From Alkalimarinus sediminis (GTDB lineage Bacteria > Pseudomonadota > Gammaproteobacteria > Pseudomonadales > Oleiphilaceae): a stretch of 64,000 nucleotides of DNA. The translations under genes and the position numbers were made by a program. This document shows, piece after piece, positions 1 through 9,508 of this stretch; the stretch's first letter is position 1, and every line of letters starts with the position of its first letter. A model generated the notes under the pieces. The model had not been told where the DNA came from. It saw nothing but the letters and a program-made list of their open reading frames with translations, and did not search any database. The DNA is taken from the NCBI RefSeq assembly GCF_026427595.1, contig NZ_CP101527.1:1951001-2015000 (forward strand), read 5' to 3'.

Positions 1-1564
1 GCGAGAATGTTGCTTCAAACCAAGTGAAAAAGCGCCCTTTTTTCTTTTCGCCACCCGGCGGGTTTGGTTTAAGTACTGTGGCACAAAGAGCAGGACTTAG
101 AGTTAGAGCATTAATAGATGAGATTATTACCGCTATCGATATGGTTACGGCAAATTGTGCATACATCTGACCGGTAATACCCGGCATTAAGGCTACTGGC
201 ACAAACACTGCGAGCAGCACGAGAGTCGTTGCGATAACCGGACCAAACACTTCTTTCATCGCTTCTCGAGTGGCTTCTTTAGGTGATAAACCATCATCCA
301 TGTGCCGTTGCACATTTTCGATCACCACAATGGCATCATCGACGACCACCCCAATAGCGAGAATCAATGCAAATAATGTCACTGTATTAATACTCATCCC
401 AGTAACAAAAAGCACCGCAAACGTACCTATTAAAGAGACAGGAATTGCAATCGCAGGGATGAGTGTTGACCGAACATCTTGTAAAAACAGGTATACAACC
501 AATACCACTAGTATTAGAGCCTGAAACAGCGTTATCGCCACCTCTTTGATCGAAGCATCAACAAACTTGGTAGTGTCGTAAAGAATCCCATAGTCTATAT
601 CTTTTGGGAAGCTCTCTTTTAATTTCTCCATTTCTGCGCTAACAGCCTCAGAAATATCAAGAGCATTCGCTTCGGGTAACTGATAAATCGCAATCACCGT
701 ACTTGCTCGGTTATCCAGCTTACCGTAAGAGGCATAACTTTGTGAGCCTAACTCAAGTCTGGCGACATCTTTTAACCTAACCGACGAGCCGTCTTCACGG
801 GCAATCAGAATAATATTTTCAAAGTCTTCAACACTGGTCAGGCGCCCTGTCGTTCTGAGCGTGTACTGAAACTGTTGATAGCTTGGGGAGGGTGGCGCTC
901 CCACCTGCCCTGCGGCCACTTGAACATTCTGTTCACGGACTGAGTTCAATATATCTTGTACAGTTAGGTTTAAACTCGCCATTCGGTCGGGGTTAAGCCA
1001 AATTCGCATCCCGTAGTCTAGCGCCCCCATAATCGTCACTTTACTCACGCCATTAATACGCGCTAGAGCATCAGTAACACTTAGACTGGCGTAATTCGAA
1101 AGAAACAGGCCATCATGGGTTTCTTCTGGCGAAAACAGGTTTACAATCATCGTCATAGACGTTGACTGCTTATTAACGTTCACCCCTTGCTTAGACGTTT
1201 CTTCGGGTAGTTTAGGAATAGCTTGCTGAACCAGGTTTTGTACTCGAACCTGAGCCATATCTGGGTCTGAGCCGACCTCAAAGGTAACATTCAGTGAGTA
1301 GGTGCCGTCGTTGGCACTGTTTGAGGACATATACATCGCCCCCTCAACACCATTAAGCTCAGCCTCAATAGGCGTTGCGATGGTATCCCGAACCGTTTCA
1401 GCATCTGCACCAGGGTAACTGGTAGATACATTAACAACAGGAGGCGTCACATCAGGGAATTCTGCAATAGGTAGCAGGGGAATCGACAACAGCCCCGCCA
1501 ACGTAATAACAATCGAAATGACAAAGGCAAACTTGGGCCGGTCAATAAAAAATAAACTAAACAT
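1..1564 (-). CDS. RND multidrug efflux permease, HAE1 (AcrB/MexB) family, 3' end outside window
   Basis: Inner-membrane proton-driven pump that exports hydrophobic compounds through a tripartite complex with the adaptor encoded just upstream. Only the first 521 residues are in the window; the reading frame runs open off the left edge, so the family length of about 1,030-1,050 residues is expected but not seen. The start MFSLFFIDRPKFA is the standard HAE1 opening (short cytoplasmic helix then TM1). Visible landmarks are AEFPDVTPP near residue 35, a large periplasmic porter region, and the TM4 segment with GIVVDDAI-type sequence (here GVVVDDAIVVIEN, about residue 405), which carries the proton-relay aspartates. 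The residues just before the edge (FFTWFEATF) match the loop before the second half. The start codon lies 12 nt after the adaptor stop, so the two are co-transcribed. No outer-membrane channel gene or regulator is visible. Confidence 0.93.
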   Translation of the reverse strand, partial: MFSLFFIDRPKFAFVISIVITLAGLLSIPLLPIAEFPDVTPPVVNVSTSYPGADAETVRDTIATPIEAELNGVEGAMYMSSNSANDGTYSLNVTFEVGSDPDMAQVRVQNLVQQAIPKLPEETSKQGVNVNKQSTSMTMIVNLFSPEETHDGLFLSNYASLSVTDALARINGVSKVTIMGALDYGMRIWLNPDRMASLNLTVQDILNSVREQNVQVAAGQVGAPPSPSYQQFQYTLRTTGRLTSVEDFENIILIAREDGSSVRLKDVARLELGSQSYASYGKLDNRASTVIAIYQLPEANALDISEAVSAEMEKLKESFPKDIDYGILYDTTKFVDASIKEVAITLFQALILVVLVVYLFLQDVRSTLIPAIAIPVSLIGTFAVLFVTGMSINTVTLFALILAIGVVVDDAIVVIENVQRHMDDGLSPKEATREAMKEVFGPVIATTLVLLAVFVPVALMPGITGQMYAQFAVTISIAVIISSINALTLSPALCATVLKPNPPGGEKKKGRFFTWFEATFS

Positions 1565-1576
1565 AAACGTGATTCC

Positions 1577-2785
1577 CTAAGGCAATTTGCTATTGGTTTC
1601 GTCGAACGCTTTAACCGTTTGCTCTACAGGGTTAACCTTCTGCCCGGTTCTTACTTTTTGAAGACCTTCTACTATTAATCGCTCACCTACCGTCAGGCCG
1701 TTATCTACCACCCAATTAACTTCAACTCTATCGCCCATCTCAACTCTACGAACCTGAACGGTATCTTGGTCGTCAATGACCATTACAAAATGGCCTTGCT
1801 GATCTTCAGAAACGGCTGCCTGAGGAATAAGAATAGCATCCATCACTTCACTAGCACTTACGACAGCGGTTACATATTGTCCAGGTATTAGCATACCTTT
1901 ATCATTAGGAAAAACAGCCCTTACTTTTACAGTGCCCGTTGCTGGGTCAACTCGATTATCGACAAAATCAAACTGCCCCTGTTGGTCATACATTTCACCA
2001 TTAGGTAATTCGATACTGGGTATAGGTAACGCTTTCGTCGCTTCTGATAATGAGTTTTTTTGCCCGCTAGCCGTCGCTACAAGTTTTTCTGAAATATCAA
2101 ATGTGACATACATGGGGTCAACCGTGACTATCGTCACCAAAACGCCTGATTCAGGGCTCACCAAGTCACCAATACTCAAAGACTTCCGCCCAATCCGTCC
2201 TGATATGGGTGCCAGAATTTTAGTGTAAGAGAGGTTAAGTTTCGCCGCTTCTAGGGCTGCTTCACTTGATTGAAGAGCGGCTTTTGCTTGATCGCGCTTC
2301 GAAGTAAGATCATCCATTTCCATCGCACTAATGAACCCTTTTTCGATGAGTTCGTTTCCTCTGCGATAATTTCGCTTAGCATTGGTCAAGCTAGCTTGTT
2401 GCCGATTAACTTCAGCAGAGAGACGTGATACTTCAGCCTGATAAGGTTTAGGGTCAATCTCAAACAGCACATCGCCCTGCTTGACATTTTGCCCTTCAAC
2501 AAAATCCATAGACAGTAGGTAACCACTCACACGTGCTTTTATTTGCACATCCTCCACCGCCTCAGTTCGCCCAATGAAACGTCTTGTTGGGCTTATAGAC
2601 AAACTGCTAACTGTTGATACAACCACTGAAGGTAATGGTGCGTCTGCAGAAGATTGCTTGTTTGCAGAGTTATCCCCACATCCACTCACTATTAAGCCAA
2701 CTGTCGCTAAAGAGGCTACCCACAAACAATTACGCACTGTTTTAATCATATTGCTGTCCATATCAAGAATAGTTTTCAAAATCAT
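1577..2785 (-). CDS. RND efflux periplasmic adaptor lipoprotein (AcrA/MexA family)
   Basis: Membrane fusion protein that links the inner-membrane pump to an outer-membrane channel. The sequence shows a lipoprotein signal peptide ending in the lipobox VSGC, then the barrel-sandwich hybrid half (RRFIGRTEAVEDVQIKARVS), an alpha-helical hairpin (about residues 110-180), the second lipoyl half (LSYTKILAPISGRIGR) and beta-barrel/MP domains. The longest frame gives 402 residues, but the best signal peptide begins at MIKTVRNCLW, an ATG at 2749, so the protein may be 390 residues; no clear Shine-Dalgarno site decides between them. It is the first gene of the operon with the permease. Function as a drug or solvent adaptor follows from the family; the substrates cannot be read from sequence. 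Confidence 0.93.
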   Translation of the reverse strand: MILKTILDMDSNMIKTVRNCLWVASLATVGLIVSGCGDNSANKQSSADAPLPSVVVSTVSSLSISPTRRFIGRTEAVEDVQIKARVSGYLLSMDFVEGQNVKQGDVLFEIDPKPYQAEVSRLSAEVNRQQASLTNAKRNYRRGNELIEKGFISAMEMDDLTSKRDQAKAALQSSEAALEAAKLNLSYTKILAPISGRIGRKSLSIGDLVSPESGVLVTIVTVDPMYVTFDISEKLVATASGQKNSLSEATKALPIPSIELPNGEMYDQQGQFDFVDNRVDPATGTVKVRAVFPNDKGMLIPGQYVTAVVSASEVMDAILIPQAAVSEDQQGHFVMVIDDQDTVQVRRVEMGDRVEVNWVVDNGLTVGERLIVEGLQKVRTGQKVNPVEQTVKAFDETNSKLP

Positions 2786-2832
2786 AGACTTTCATCGCCA
2801 CGATTACAATTAGTTACGCAAATAAGAGGCTC

Positions 2833-5349
2833 TCAGCTTAGTTCTTGTCTCAAAATCGCCAGCGGTGAGGATTGAGTCACTTTTCTCACAAGGTAGTATC
2901 CAATAAAGCCTATCGCCAAACCGCTCATTAAGGGCAACCATAACCAAACACTCATATGAGCAACAAAGTCCGACTTAAATAACTGATGTTGGATGGCCCA
3001 CACTACAAATTCAGCGCCTATAACTGCAACTAAACCCGACAATCCGCCTACCATCGCAAACTCCACAAACTGACTGCCAAGCACCAGTTTTGAATTCGCC
3101 CCCAAGGTTCTTAATAGTGCACCTTCTCGATAGCGCTCGCCCATCGAGATGTTGATCAGTGCCACTACCACTAGAATTGATGCAGCAAGTATCAAGTACA
3201 TAATCAGCTCAATCACCGTCGATACCTGGGTAATAATGGACCTGACCTTCTCTATCAATTGGTCCATTTCAAGAATGGTAATGGTGGGGTATTGCCGCGA
3301 CAGGCTGTTGAGTAGCTCTTTTTGCTCCGGCAGCAGGTAAACACTGGTAATAAAGGTCGCAGAAAACTGATCGAGCACTCCCTCTGGAAATATCATATAA
3401 AAATTGGGACGCATACTATCCCACTCCACTGAGCGGATACTCTGAACTTCTACCTCAATTGGTTGATCACCAATAGTGAAGGTAAGTTGGTCTCCTACCA
3501 CCACCTCTAGCGTCTCTGCTAAACGAGACTCTATAGAGACTCGATTGGACTCTTGCTCATTCGACTCATGCCACCAACTGCCCTTCTCGACCTTATTGTC
3601 TTCTGGTAGTTGGTTACTCCAAGTAAGGTTCAACTCTCGGTTGAGCGCATTAACATCTTTTTCTTTGCTTACCGCCTGTTTGACGGGTACCTCGTTTATA
3701 TGAGTCAATCGGCCTCTAACCATAGGGTACAAACCGCTGGTTTTTACATCCTTTTGTTCAAAATGTTTCTCAACGTCTGCGACTTGCTCCTGACTGATAT
3801 TGATTAGAAAGTGATTGGGCGCGTTTTCCGGCAGCTGTGCCTGCCAGTCTCCCAACAGGGATGTTCGAGTGAGATAGATAACCGCTAACAACAACAAAGC
3901 TAACGAAAACACCTGGATTTGAAAGACTGTCTGCCAGCGACGTCTAACAATAGATGCAAGGCCCAGCCGCCAGTAATTACTCGCCCCCGTGCCAATCACA
4001 CTAATAGTTTTCAGTAAAAAATAAGCCACTATTAACAGTAGACCAGACAGCACCAAAAATGCCGCCAACAAGATACCCACTAACTGCCAATCCTGACTAT
4101 ATAGATAAAGCAACGAAACGATACCGGCACAACCTAACCCACCTATCATCCAGTCGAAGCGACTTGAGCCTGTTGCTTCTTTGCGCAACACCTTCATTGG
4201 CGGAATAAGCTTTAACTTGATAATGGGAGGAAGCGCAAATGTCAGCATAACAACCGCCCCCGTCAACCAACCGACCAGAAGGGTGCTTATTTTTAGCTCA
4301 TACCAGTTATGGGTGTAACTGAGTTCCGGGAACAACGATTCAAGACTGCTGACACCAAGCCCATAGCCCATCACACCTAAAAGAGTGCCAACACAACCCG
4401 CCACAACAAACACCAACACAATCTGAAGCGCAAAGATATTAACCACTTGTGTGCCGTTGAGCCCTAGTGTCTTTAATAGCGCAACAGAGTTCACCTGCTT
4501 CATCGAATACTGGCGAGAAGACATACCGATAGCAACACAAGCCAACAGCACCGCTAAACTGCCACCCAGCAGTAAATACGTTTCAGCTTTTTCGATTGAT
4601 GTCGCGATCGCAGGCCTACCCTCTTTAACCCCCTCCCAACGATGGGTACTGCTAAGTTTTGGCTTTAACCACTCATCCATCGCCGTTAAAGCAGTATCAC
4701 TGCCAGCAAAGAGGTAGGTCCACCTCAAGCGGCTACCCGGTTGAACCACACCTGTTGCGTCAACATCTTGCATGTTGATCATAGCTCTTGGCGCAACCGC
4801 CGACATGCCGAATCCCACATCAGGCTCTCGGTTAATAACGCGAGCCACTATAAAATCTTTATCGCCAATAGAAACCGTATCGCCTCTATTAATAGCCATC
4901 AATGAAAATAGCCTAGGGTTTAGCCAAACCGTACCCGGCACCGGAATATCCTGAGTCACGACTGCCTGCGAGAAAGGCTGCTCAGAGGTCTCTAATGAAC
5001 CTTTTAAGGGGTAACCTTCAGAAACGGCCTTTACACCAACCAGCTGCATCTGCTCGCCTGCAAATAACATTGAGGCAAAACTTAAGGTATGGGCGGTTTT
5101 AATATTCATCTCATCGGCATGCTGCAACCAGCCTTCCGGAACTTCGCGGGGACTTTTCAATTGACGGTCTGCGGCAATAAACTGACTAGAAGAGTGAAGA
5201 ATTAGCTTTTGCAGGTGGTCGCCCAGCAATGAGATCAAGGACACTGTGGCGATTGAAATCACCGTCGCTAAAAACAAGATCTTCAGCTCACGTTGACGAA
5301 ACTCATTGCGTAATAGCTTACTACTGATTTTTAAAATATTTCGCTGCAT
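2833..5349 (-). CDS. ybbP: ABC transporter permease, YbbP/FtsX-like
   Basis: Membrane subunit of the YbbAP ABC system. About 838 residues with the expected layout: one N-terminal membrane helix (about 25-45), a MacB-like periplasmic domain, a block of three helices (about 265-400), two central helices, a second periplasmic domain and a final three-helix FtsX block (about 715-830). The frame is open to a GTG at 5406 that overlaps ybbA by 20 nt, but the ATG at 5349 is preceded closely by AGGA and gives the usual family start (MQRNILKISSKLLRNEFRQR), so it is preferred. It follows ybbA and together they stand divergent to tesA, the conserved tesA-ybbA-ybbP order. The transported substrate is unknown; export of lipophilic or lysophospholipid-like molecules is only suggested by the link to TesA. 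Confidence 0.9.
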   Translation of the reverse strand: MQRNILKISSKLLRNEFRQRELKILFLATVISIATVSLISLLGDHLQKLILHSSSQFIAADRQLKSPREVPEGWLQHADEMNIKTAHTLSFASMLFAGEQMQLVGVKAVSEGYPLKGSLETSEQPFSQAVVTQDIPVPGTVWLNPRLFSLMAINRGDTVSIGDKDFIVARVINREPDVGFGMSAVAPRAMINMQDVDATGVVQPGSRLRWTYLFAGSDTALTAMDEWLKPKLSSTHRWEGVKEGRPAIATSIEKAETYLLLGGSLAVLLACVAIGMSSRQYSMKQVNSVALLKTLGLNGTQVVNIFALQIVLVFVVAGCVGTLLGVMGYGLGVSSLESLFPELSYTHNWYELKISTLLVGWLTGAVVMLTFALPPIIKLKLIPPMKVLRKEATGSSRFDWMIGGLGCAGIVSLLYLYSQDWQLVGILLAAFLVLSGLLLIVAYFLLKTISVIGTGASNYWRLGLASIVRRRWQTVFQIQVFSLALLLLAVIYLTRTSLLGDWQAQLPENAPNHFLINISQEQVADVEKHFEQKDVKTSGLYPMVRGRLTHINEVPVKQAVSKEKDVNALNRELNLTWSNQLPEDNKVEKGSWWHESNEQESNRVSIESRLAETLEVVVGDQLTFTIGDQPIEVEVQSIRSVEWDSMRPNFYMIFPEGVLDQFSATFITSVYLLPEQKELLNSLSRQYPTITILEMDQLIEKVRSIITQVSTVIELIMYLILAASILVVVALINISMGERYREGALLRTLGANSKLVLGSQFVEFAMVGGLSGLVAVIGAEFVVWAIQHQLFKSDFVAHMSVWLWLPLMSGLAIGFIGYYLVRKVTQSSPLAILRQELS

Positions 5350-5386
5350 GTTCCTAGGCTCTCTTACCGTTGTATTGAAAGCATCT

Positions 5387-6061
5387 TCATGCCGAAACTC
5401 TGCCACTCTCTAGACGCAACGTTGAATTGCAACGAGCGGCTAACGAATCATCGTGAGTGACCATAATCAGTGTCGTGGCCTCTGAACGATTCAGTTCGAA
5501 TAATAGATCAATAATATTCTGGCCAGTGGCGGTATCTAAATTACCGGTAGGTTCATCTGCGAAGAGTATTGAAGGCTTACAGGCAAATGCTCTCGCAATC
5601 GCTACACGCTGCTGCTCTCCTCCTGATAACTGGTGCGGAAAATGACCAACTCGCTCACCTAAGCCAACCCGCTGAAGAAACTCTTCAGCCTCTTGCTTAG
5701 CATTTTTATCACCGCGCAACTCAAGTGGTAACATCACATTTTCCAAAGCCGTTAACGAAGACAACAACTGGAAAGACTGAAAAATAAACCCTACATGTTG
5801 AGCCCTAAGCGCAGCTCGATCTTCCTCCCCCATATTCGAAAGGTCGCGATCGAGAATAAAAATAGAGCCATCTGAAGCCGTATCAAGCCCAGCAAGTAAC
5901 CCAAGCAGGGTTGTTTTACCTGAACCTGACCGTCCAACGATCGCTAATGAGTCGCCCTTCTTGATTTCTAGATCAATACCACTCAATATCTCGAGAGTTT
6001 CATCCGATAACATAACTCGTTTGGATACGTTTTGCGCTTTAATTACGAATGGTTCATCCAC
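5387..6061 (-). CDS. ybbA: ABC transporter ATP-binding protein, YbbA
   Basis: Cytoplasmic ATPase partner of YbbP. All ABC motifs are present: Walker A GRSGSGKT (about residue 43), Q-loop FQSF, signature LSGGEQQR, Walker B ILFADEPTGNLD and the H-loop VTHDD. Size fits the MacB/LolD-like subgroup (about 224 residues). The frame is open back to a TTG at 6079; the GTG at 6061 is preferred because AAAGGGA lies seven bases upstream. The 5' end faces the divergent tesA gene whose likely start (6104) is only about 40 bp away, so the two promoters must overlap the coding ends. The downstream permease begins 37 nt after the stop (or overlaps if its GTG is used). Confidence 0.93.
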   Translation of the reverse strand: MDEPFVIKAQNVSKRVMLSDETLEILSGIDLEIKKGDSLAIVGRSGSGKTTLLGLLAGLDTASDGSIFILDRDLSNMGEEDRAALRAQHVGFIFQSFQLLSSLTALENVMLPLELRGDKNAKQEAEEFLQRVGLGERVGHFPHQLSGGEQQRVAIARAFACKPSILFADEPTGNLDTATGQNIIDLLFELNRSEATTLIMVTHDDSLAARCNSTLRLESGRVSA

Positions 6062-6103
6062 AAATATTTCCCTTTGCAATCAATGGTTGGGTATACACGC
6101 ACT

Positions 6104-6772
6104 ATGCAACGCTCTAATAAACGTTTCAACCTTAAGTTAATAGGTACGGTTTCAAATAGACAATGGATCACCAAGCTACTCTGCTTAATTCTATTGTTAC
6201 CCGCGCTATCATTTGCTAAAAATGACAGTAATACGATTGTCATTTTAGGTGACAGTATAAGTGCTGCCTACGGTGTCCCCACCGAAAGCGGCTGGGTCGC
6301 ACTGTTAGAAACAAAGCTTAAACAAAAAAGCAAACACTATACGGTTGTCAACGCCAGTATCAGCGGAGAGACAACCGAGGGCGGAGTAAAACGCCTGTCA
6401 GAGATTCTTGATCGCCACAACCCTGCCATTCTCATCATTGAGCTTGGTGGCAATGATGGCCTTCGTGGCTTTCCACTCAGTCATATCAAGACTAATTTGC
6501 AGACTATGATAGACCAAGCAAAGTCTAACAACGTGATGCCAATTCTTGTATCGATGAGAATCCCTCCAAACTATGGACGGCGATACACCAACGGCTTTTA
6601 TGACCTATTCGAACAAGCCGCAGATAAGAATGACATAGCACTTGTTCCTTTCTTGCTTGAAGATATCGCGTTAAAGCCAGAGCTTATGCAAGAAGATGGC
6701 ATACACCCCACTGCATTAGCGCAACCTATTATGCTCGATCGCATATGGAAGACGCTAGCGCCATTATTATGA
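6104..6772 (+). CDS. tesA: Arylesterase / lysophospholipase TesA (GDSL/SGNH hydrolase)
   Basis: Periplasmic multifunctional esterase (thioesterase I, protease I, lysophospholipase L1). SGNH blocks are visible: block I ILGDSIS (nucleophile Ser about residue 51), block II Gly in NASISGETT, block III GGNDG, and block V DGIHP with the catalytic Asp and His near the C terminus. The chosen ATG gives a signal peptide ending PALSFA; the frame stays open upstream to 6032, but that would put extra residues before the signal sequence. The gene is divergent from ybbA, the standard arrangement in proteobacteria. About 222 residues, close to the family length. Confidence 0.93.
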   Translation: MQRSNKRFNLKLIGTVSNRQWITKLLCLILLLPALSFAKNDSNTIVILGDSISAAYGVPTESGWVALLETKLKQKSKHYTVVNASISGETTEGGVKRLSEILDRHNPAILIIELGGNDGLRGFPLSHIKTNLQTMIDQAKSNNVMPILVSMRIPPNYGRRYTNGFYDLFEQAADKNDIALVPFLLEDIALKPELMQEDGIHPTALAQPIMLDRIWKTLAPLL

Positions 6773-6868
6773 GCGGCAAGCCATTAGCCATTAGCCACAT
6801 GAAAGAACGTTGCCCCCGGAAAAAACAGTCAAAAAAGCAAAAGGTTTTATATCTTCATGGGGGCATAA

Positions 6869-7816
6869 TCAACTATCTTCAAGAAAGGCAACAGCTCGAC
6901 GCTCAGACCAATATAGATTGTTTTTGTTAAAGCTGACAAAACCAACATGGCCACCGGTTTCTGGTGTCTCAAGGCGAACTTTTGGATTCTTATCCACTTC
7001 ATCGTGAGGGTAACAGGCACTAGCCAAAAATGGGTCATCTTTAGCATTTACGATTAGCGTCGGCACCTGAATGTTACGGATATAGCGACGACTACTGCAA
7101 TGCTCCCAGTAGTGATCTGCATTTCTAAAGCCATGAATAGGCGCGGTATATCTATCATCAAACTGGCGAAAGTTTTTAATCTCCTCATAACCCGTCAGGT
7201 CCAGCAAGTCAGGGAATAGCTTCTCTTTCGCTAACATCTTAGCCTTAAGGTCTTTTAAAAAGCGTGACATATAGATACGGTTTTGAGGTTGTGCGAGTTG
7301 TTCAGCACTCGCGCTCAAATCACAAGGAACAGAGTAAACTACTGATTTTTTAACTTTTGGGTTAGGTGCAGTTTGTGAGTCTCCTAAATAAACAAGAGAC
7401 AAGTTGCCCCCCATACTGAAACCAATCAAAGCGACTTCATCATAATCACCCGACTCAACTGCAAAATTAACAACTCGATGCAGATCTTCTGTAGCCCCAC
7501 TGTGATAAAAGCGAAGATGGCGGTTCATTGAGCCACCGCACGACCGGAAGTTCCAGGCAAGCGCATCCCAACCATTATCAACCACGGCTTTTGCCATTCC
7601 CAATATGTAGGGTCGGCGACTATGACCTTCGAGGCCATGACTGATAACAACCAGACGCCGGGATCCATTGCGACACCAATCTAAGTCTAAAAAGTCCCCA
7701 TCTTCGATGTTGATCCGTTCACGAACCATAAACCGGTCATCCAGCTTACGGAAAAGTGACGGGTAGATACTCTGAATGTGGCCGTTTCTGAAAAAATAAG
7801 GGGCTCTGTACTCCAT
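6869..7816 (-). CDS. Alpha/beta hydrolase, YheT family
   Basis: Predicted esterase of the YheT/COG0429 family. About 315 residues, cytoplasmic. It shows the family start (EYRAPYFFRNGHIQSIYPS), a FRSCGGSMNR segment near residue 90 (family motif R-x-C-G-G), the nucleophile elbow GFSMGGN (Ser about 134), an acid in VNAKDDPF (about 258) and the catalytic His in GGHVGF (about 290). The frame opens at 7849, but the ATG at 7816 has GAGAGA eight bases upstream and gives the family N terminus. Physiological substrate is unknown; carboxylesterase activity is inferred from the family. Confidence 0.88.
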   Translation of the reverse strand: MEYRAPYFFRNGHIQSIYPSLFRKLDDRFMVRERINIEDGDFLDLDWCRNGSRRLVVISHGLEGHSRRPYILGMAKAVVDNGWDALAWNFRSCGGSMNRHLRFYHSGATEDLHRVVNFAVESGDYDEVALIGFSMGGNLSLVYLGDSQTAPNPKVKKSVVYSVPCDLSASAEQLAQPQNRIYMSRFLKDLKAKMLAKEKLFPDLLDLTGYEEIKNFRQFDDRYTAPIHGFRNADHYWEHCSSRRYIRNIQVPTLIVNAKDDPFLASACYPHDEVDKNPKVRLETPETGGHVGFVSFNKNNLYWSERRAVAFLEDS

Positions 7817-7955
7817 TAAAAAGAATCTCTCTATACTCAATATAAACACCCCCCTCTTTGGCTTAATTTCAAAACAAGAGGGGCTTCTTATTTAAAGCCT
7901 GTATATTTAAAGGGAATATGCTACATGTTTTTTGATTTCGCTACATGGGGTCATG

Positions 7956-8873
7956 CTAATTAGGGTCTTGCGACTTAAGAATCAAGATATCACACCTTAG
8001 ATGATCTAATACTCGCTCGGCCGTATTTCCAATAAAAAGTTTATCTAAGCCGTTTCGAGACATAGCCCCCATCACAATCATATCTATATTCTCTTCATTA
8101 ACAATTTGGGGGAGAACCCTCTCAGGTGTGCCCTCTTCAAAGTGAACTATCGTGGACGGTTCTACACTCTTTTTTAATAATGCATCCAAACCCTCTCTGT
8201 GTCGATTTCTGACTTCTTCACGATAGAACTCATAATTGGCTACTATTGCATCAAATTCCGCAATAACACCGGCGGGTATAGGCTCATAAGCGTGAATAAC
8301 ATGAAGTTCTCCTGGCAATTGACAAGCCAAACCGTGAGCAGTCTGCAGTAGCTGATCATCTAACCCCTCAGCCTTGGAGTGAGCATGGAGCGGGTCTACA
8401 GCGGCAGCCACGCTCAAATGATCACCCCATTCACGCTCATGAACAAACCAAAGGGGGATTTGGCTTTCTCTTATCAGGTGCCAATCTGAGTTGGTAAATA
8501 AGGCCCTCGCCATTACCGAATGGTGCTCTGCCTGAATCATAATTAAATCTGCATGCATATGCTCAGCACGCTCCAACACCGCTCTATGCAGAGGTTTAGA
8601 CCACTCTACAAAACCCTCAACCGCAACTCCCTCAGACTGCAAAGCTCCAATAACACCATTCAACCAGGCTCGCTTTCCTTGCAGATACCCTCTATGTGCT
8701 TTTTCTAGCCCCTCTTTATCGAACCAATAACTACCCTCTAGTGCTGTACTATAGGCTGCTACATATAACTCCAACGATGCCTCACAGCTTCGCGCAAGCC
8801 TAGCCGCTCGAGTTAAGATCAGGTCACTCTCTTTCTTAGGGTCAATTACCACCAGTATCTTTGCAACATTCAC
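7956..8873 (-). CDS. uspE: Tandem universal stress protein, UspE-like
   Basis: Cytoplasmic protein with two Usp domains in tandem (about residues 1-150 and 155-305), the UspE architecture and length. The second domain keeps a nucleotide-binding type motif near the end (GAMSRNGLDKLFIGNTAERVL region, shaped G-x2-G-x9-G-[ST]), while the first domain is degenerate. UspE proteins are linked to stress resistance, motility and aggregation; that is family knowledge. A good ribosome site (AAGGAG) lies ten bases before the ATG. Transcribed away from the tRNA-Asn promoter. Confidence 0.9.
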   Translation of the reverse strand: MNVAKILVVIDPKKESDLILTRAARLARSCEASLELYVAAYSTALEGSYWFDKEGLEKAHRGYLQGKRAWLNGVIGALQSEGVAVEGFVEWSKPLHRAVLERAEHMHADLIMIQAEHHSVMARALFTNSDWHLIRESQIPLWFVHEREWGDHLSVAAAVDPLHAHSKAEGLDDQLLQTAHGLACQLPGELHVIHAYEPIPAGVIAEFDAIVANYEFYREEVRNRHREGLDALLKKSVEPSTIVHFEEGTPERVLPQIVNEENIDMIVMGAMSRNGLDKLFIGNTAERVLDHLRCDILILKSQDPN

Positions 8874-8943
8874 AATTCACTCCTTGAAAGCTGAGAGCTT
8901 CGATATTGTTTTTTTAAATATTCATTTTTTTAAAGAATAGCAG

Positions 8944-8972
8944 TTGACGATAATTAAGCTTATCTATATTAT
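8944..8972 (+). promoter_or_regulatory. Promoter of tRNA-Asn (copy 1)
   Basis: TTGACG, a 17-bp spacer and TATTAT, followed by a GC-rich discriminator (TCGCGCC) before the tRNA, the layout of stable-RNA promoters under stringent control. The second tRNA-Asn gene has the same arrangement. Confidence 0.75.
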
Positions 8973-8991
8973 TCGCGCCTCAACTGATTGT

Positions 8992-9067
8992 TCCTCGATA
9001 GCTCAGTTGGTAGAGCAACGGACTGTTAATCCGTGGGTCGCTGGTTCGAGCCCAGCTCGAGGAGCCA
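8992..9067 (+). tRNA. tRNA-Asn (anticodon GTT), copy 1
   Basis: 76-nt cloverleaf with acceptor stem TCCTCGA/TCGAGGA, D loop AGTTGGTAGA, anticodon loop CTGTTAA with GTT, T loop GGTTCGAGCC and encoded CCA end. Identical in sequence to the copy at 22450. Confidence 0.98.
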
Positions 9068-9187
9068 TTTCTTTTTTGAAACAAAATCTTACGTTTCAAA
9101 TCTAAAGAATTTTCTAGGTAAAAAGCTAAACTCTTAGCGGTTAAATTAAACACAATTTAAGTATATTGGTAGTCAATATATTTTGTT

Positions 9188-9264
9188 CGGGGTATAGCGC
9201 AGTCTGGTAGCGCGCCTGCTTTGGGAGCAGGATGTCGGGAGTTCGAATCTCTCTACCCCGACCA
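9188..9264 (+). tRNA. tRNA-Pro (anticodon TGG)
   Basis: 77-nt cloverleaf with acceptor CGGGGTA/TACCCCG, anticodon loop TTTGGGA (TGG), T arm GAGTTCGAATCTC and encoded CCA. Lies 120 bp after tRNA-Asn on the same strand. Confidence 0.98.
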
Positions 9265-9508
9265 CTTAATGATGACCACACAACAAATATTTCACAGCAC
9301 CTAGCCTAGCAACAACATCAACATTAACATCAAGCACTCAGCCCCACCCCTTCGCTTAGATTAAATAACTCGGCCTACCCCATGAACCATATCAAGCGAC
9401 GCCTCTAGAGATATCACGCAGAACGAATAACGATAGAGCACATAAGATAATGTACCCATAAATCCGCGGGTTAACCCTGCACCAAACAGAGCTAACACCG
9501 CTTTAACA

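Noticed and set aside
1577..2785. Plus-strand open frames opposite the efflux adaptor gene
   Set aside because: They are shadows of a well-conserved gene and have no recognisable domain.
9265..9508. Possible extra tRNA or remnant element after tRNA-Pro
   Set aside because: No cloverleaf, att-like repeat of the tRNA end or open frame could be found.
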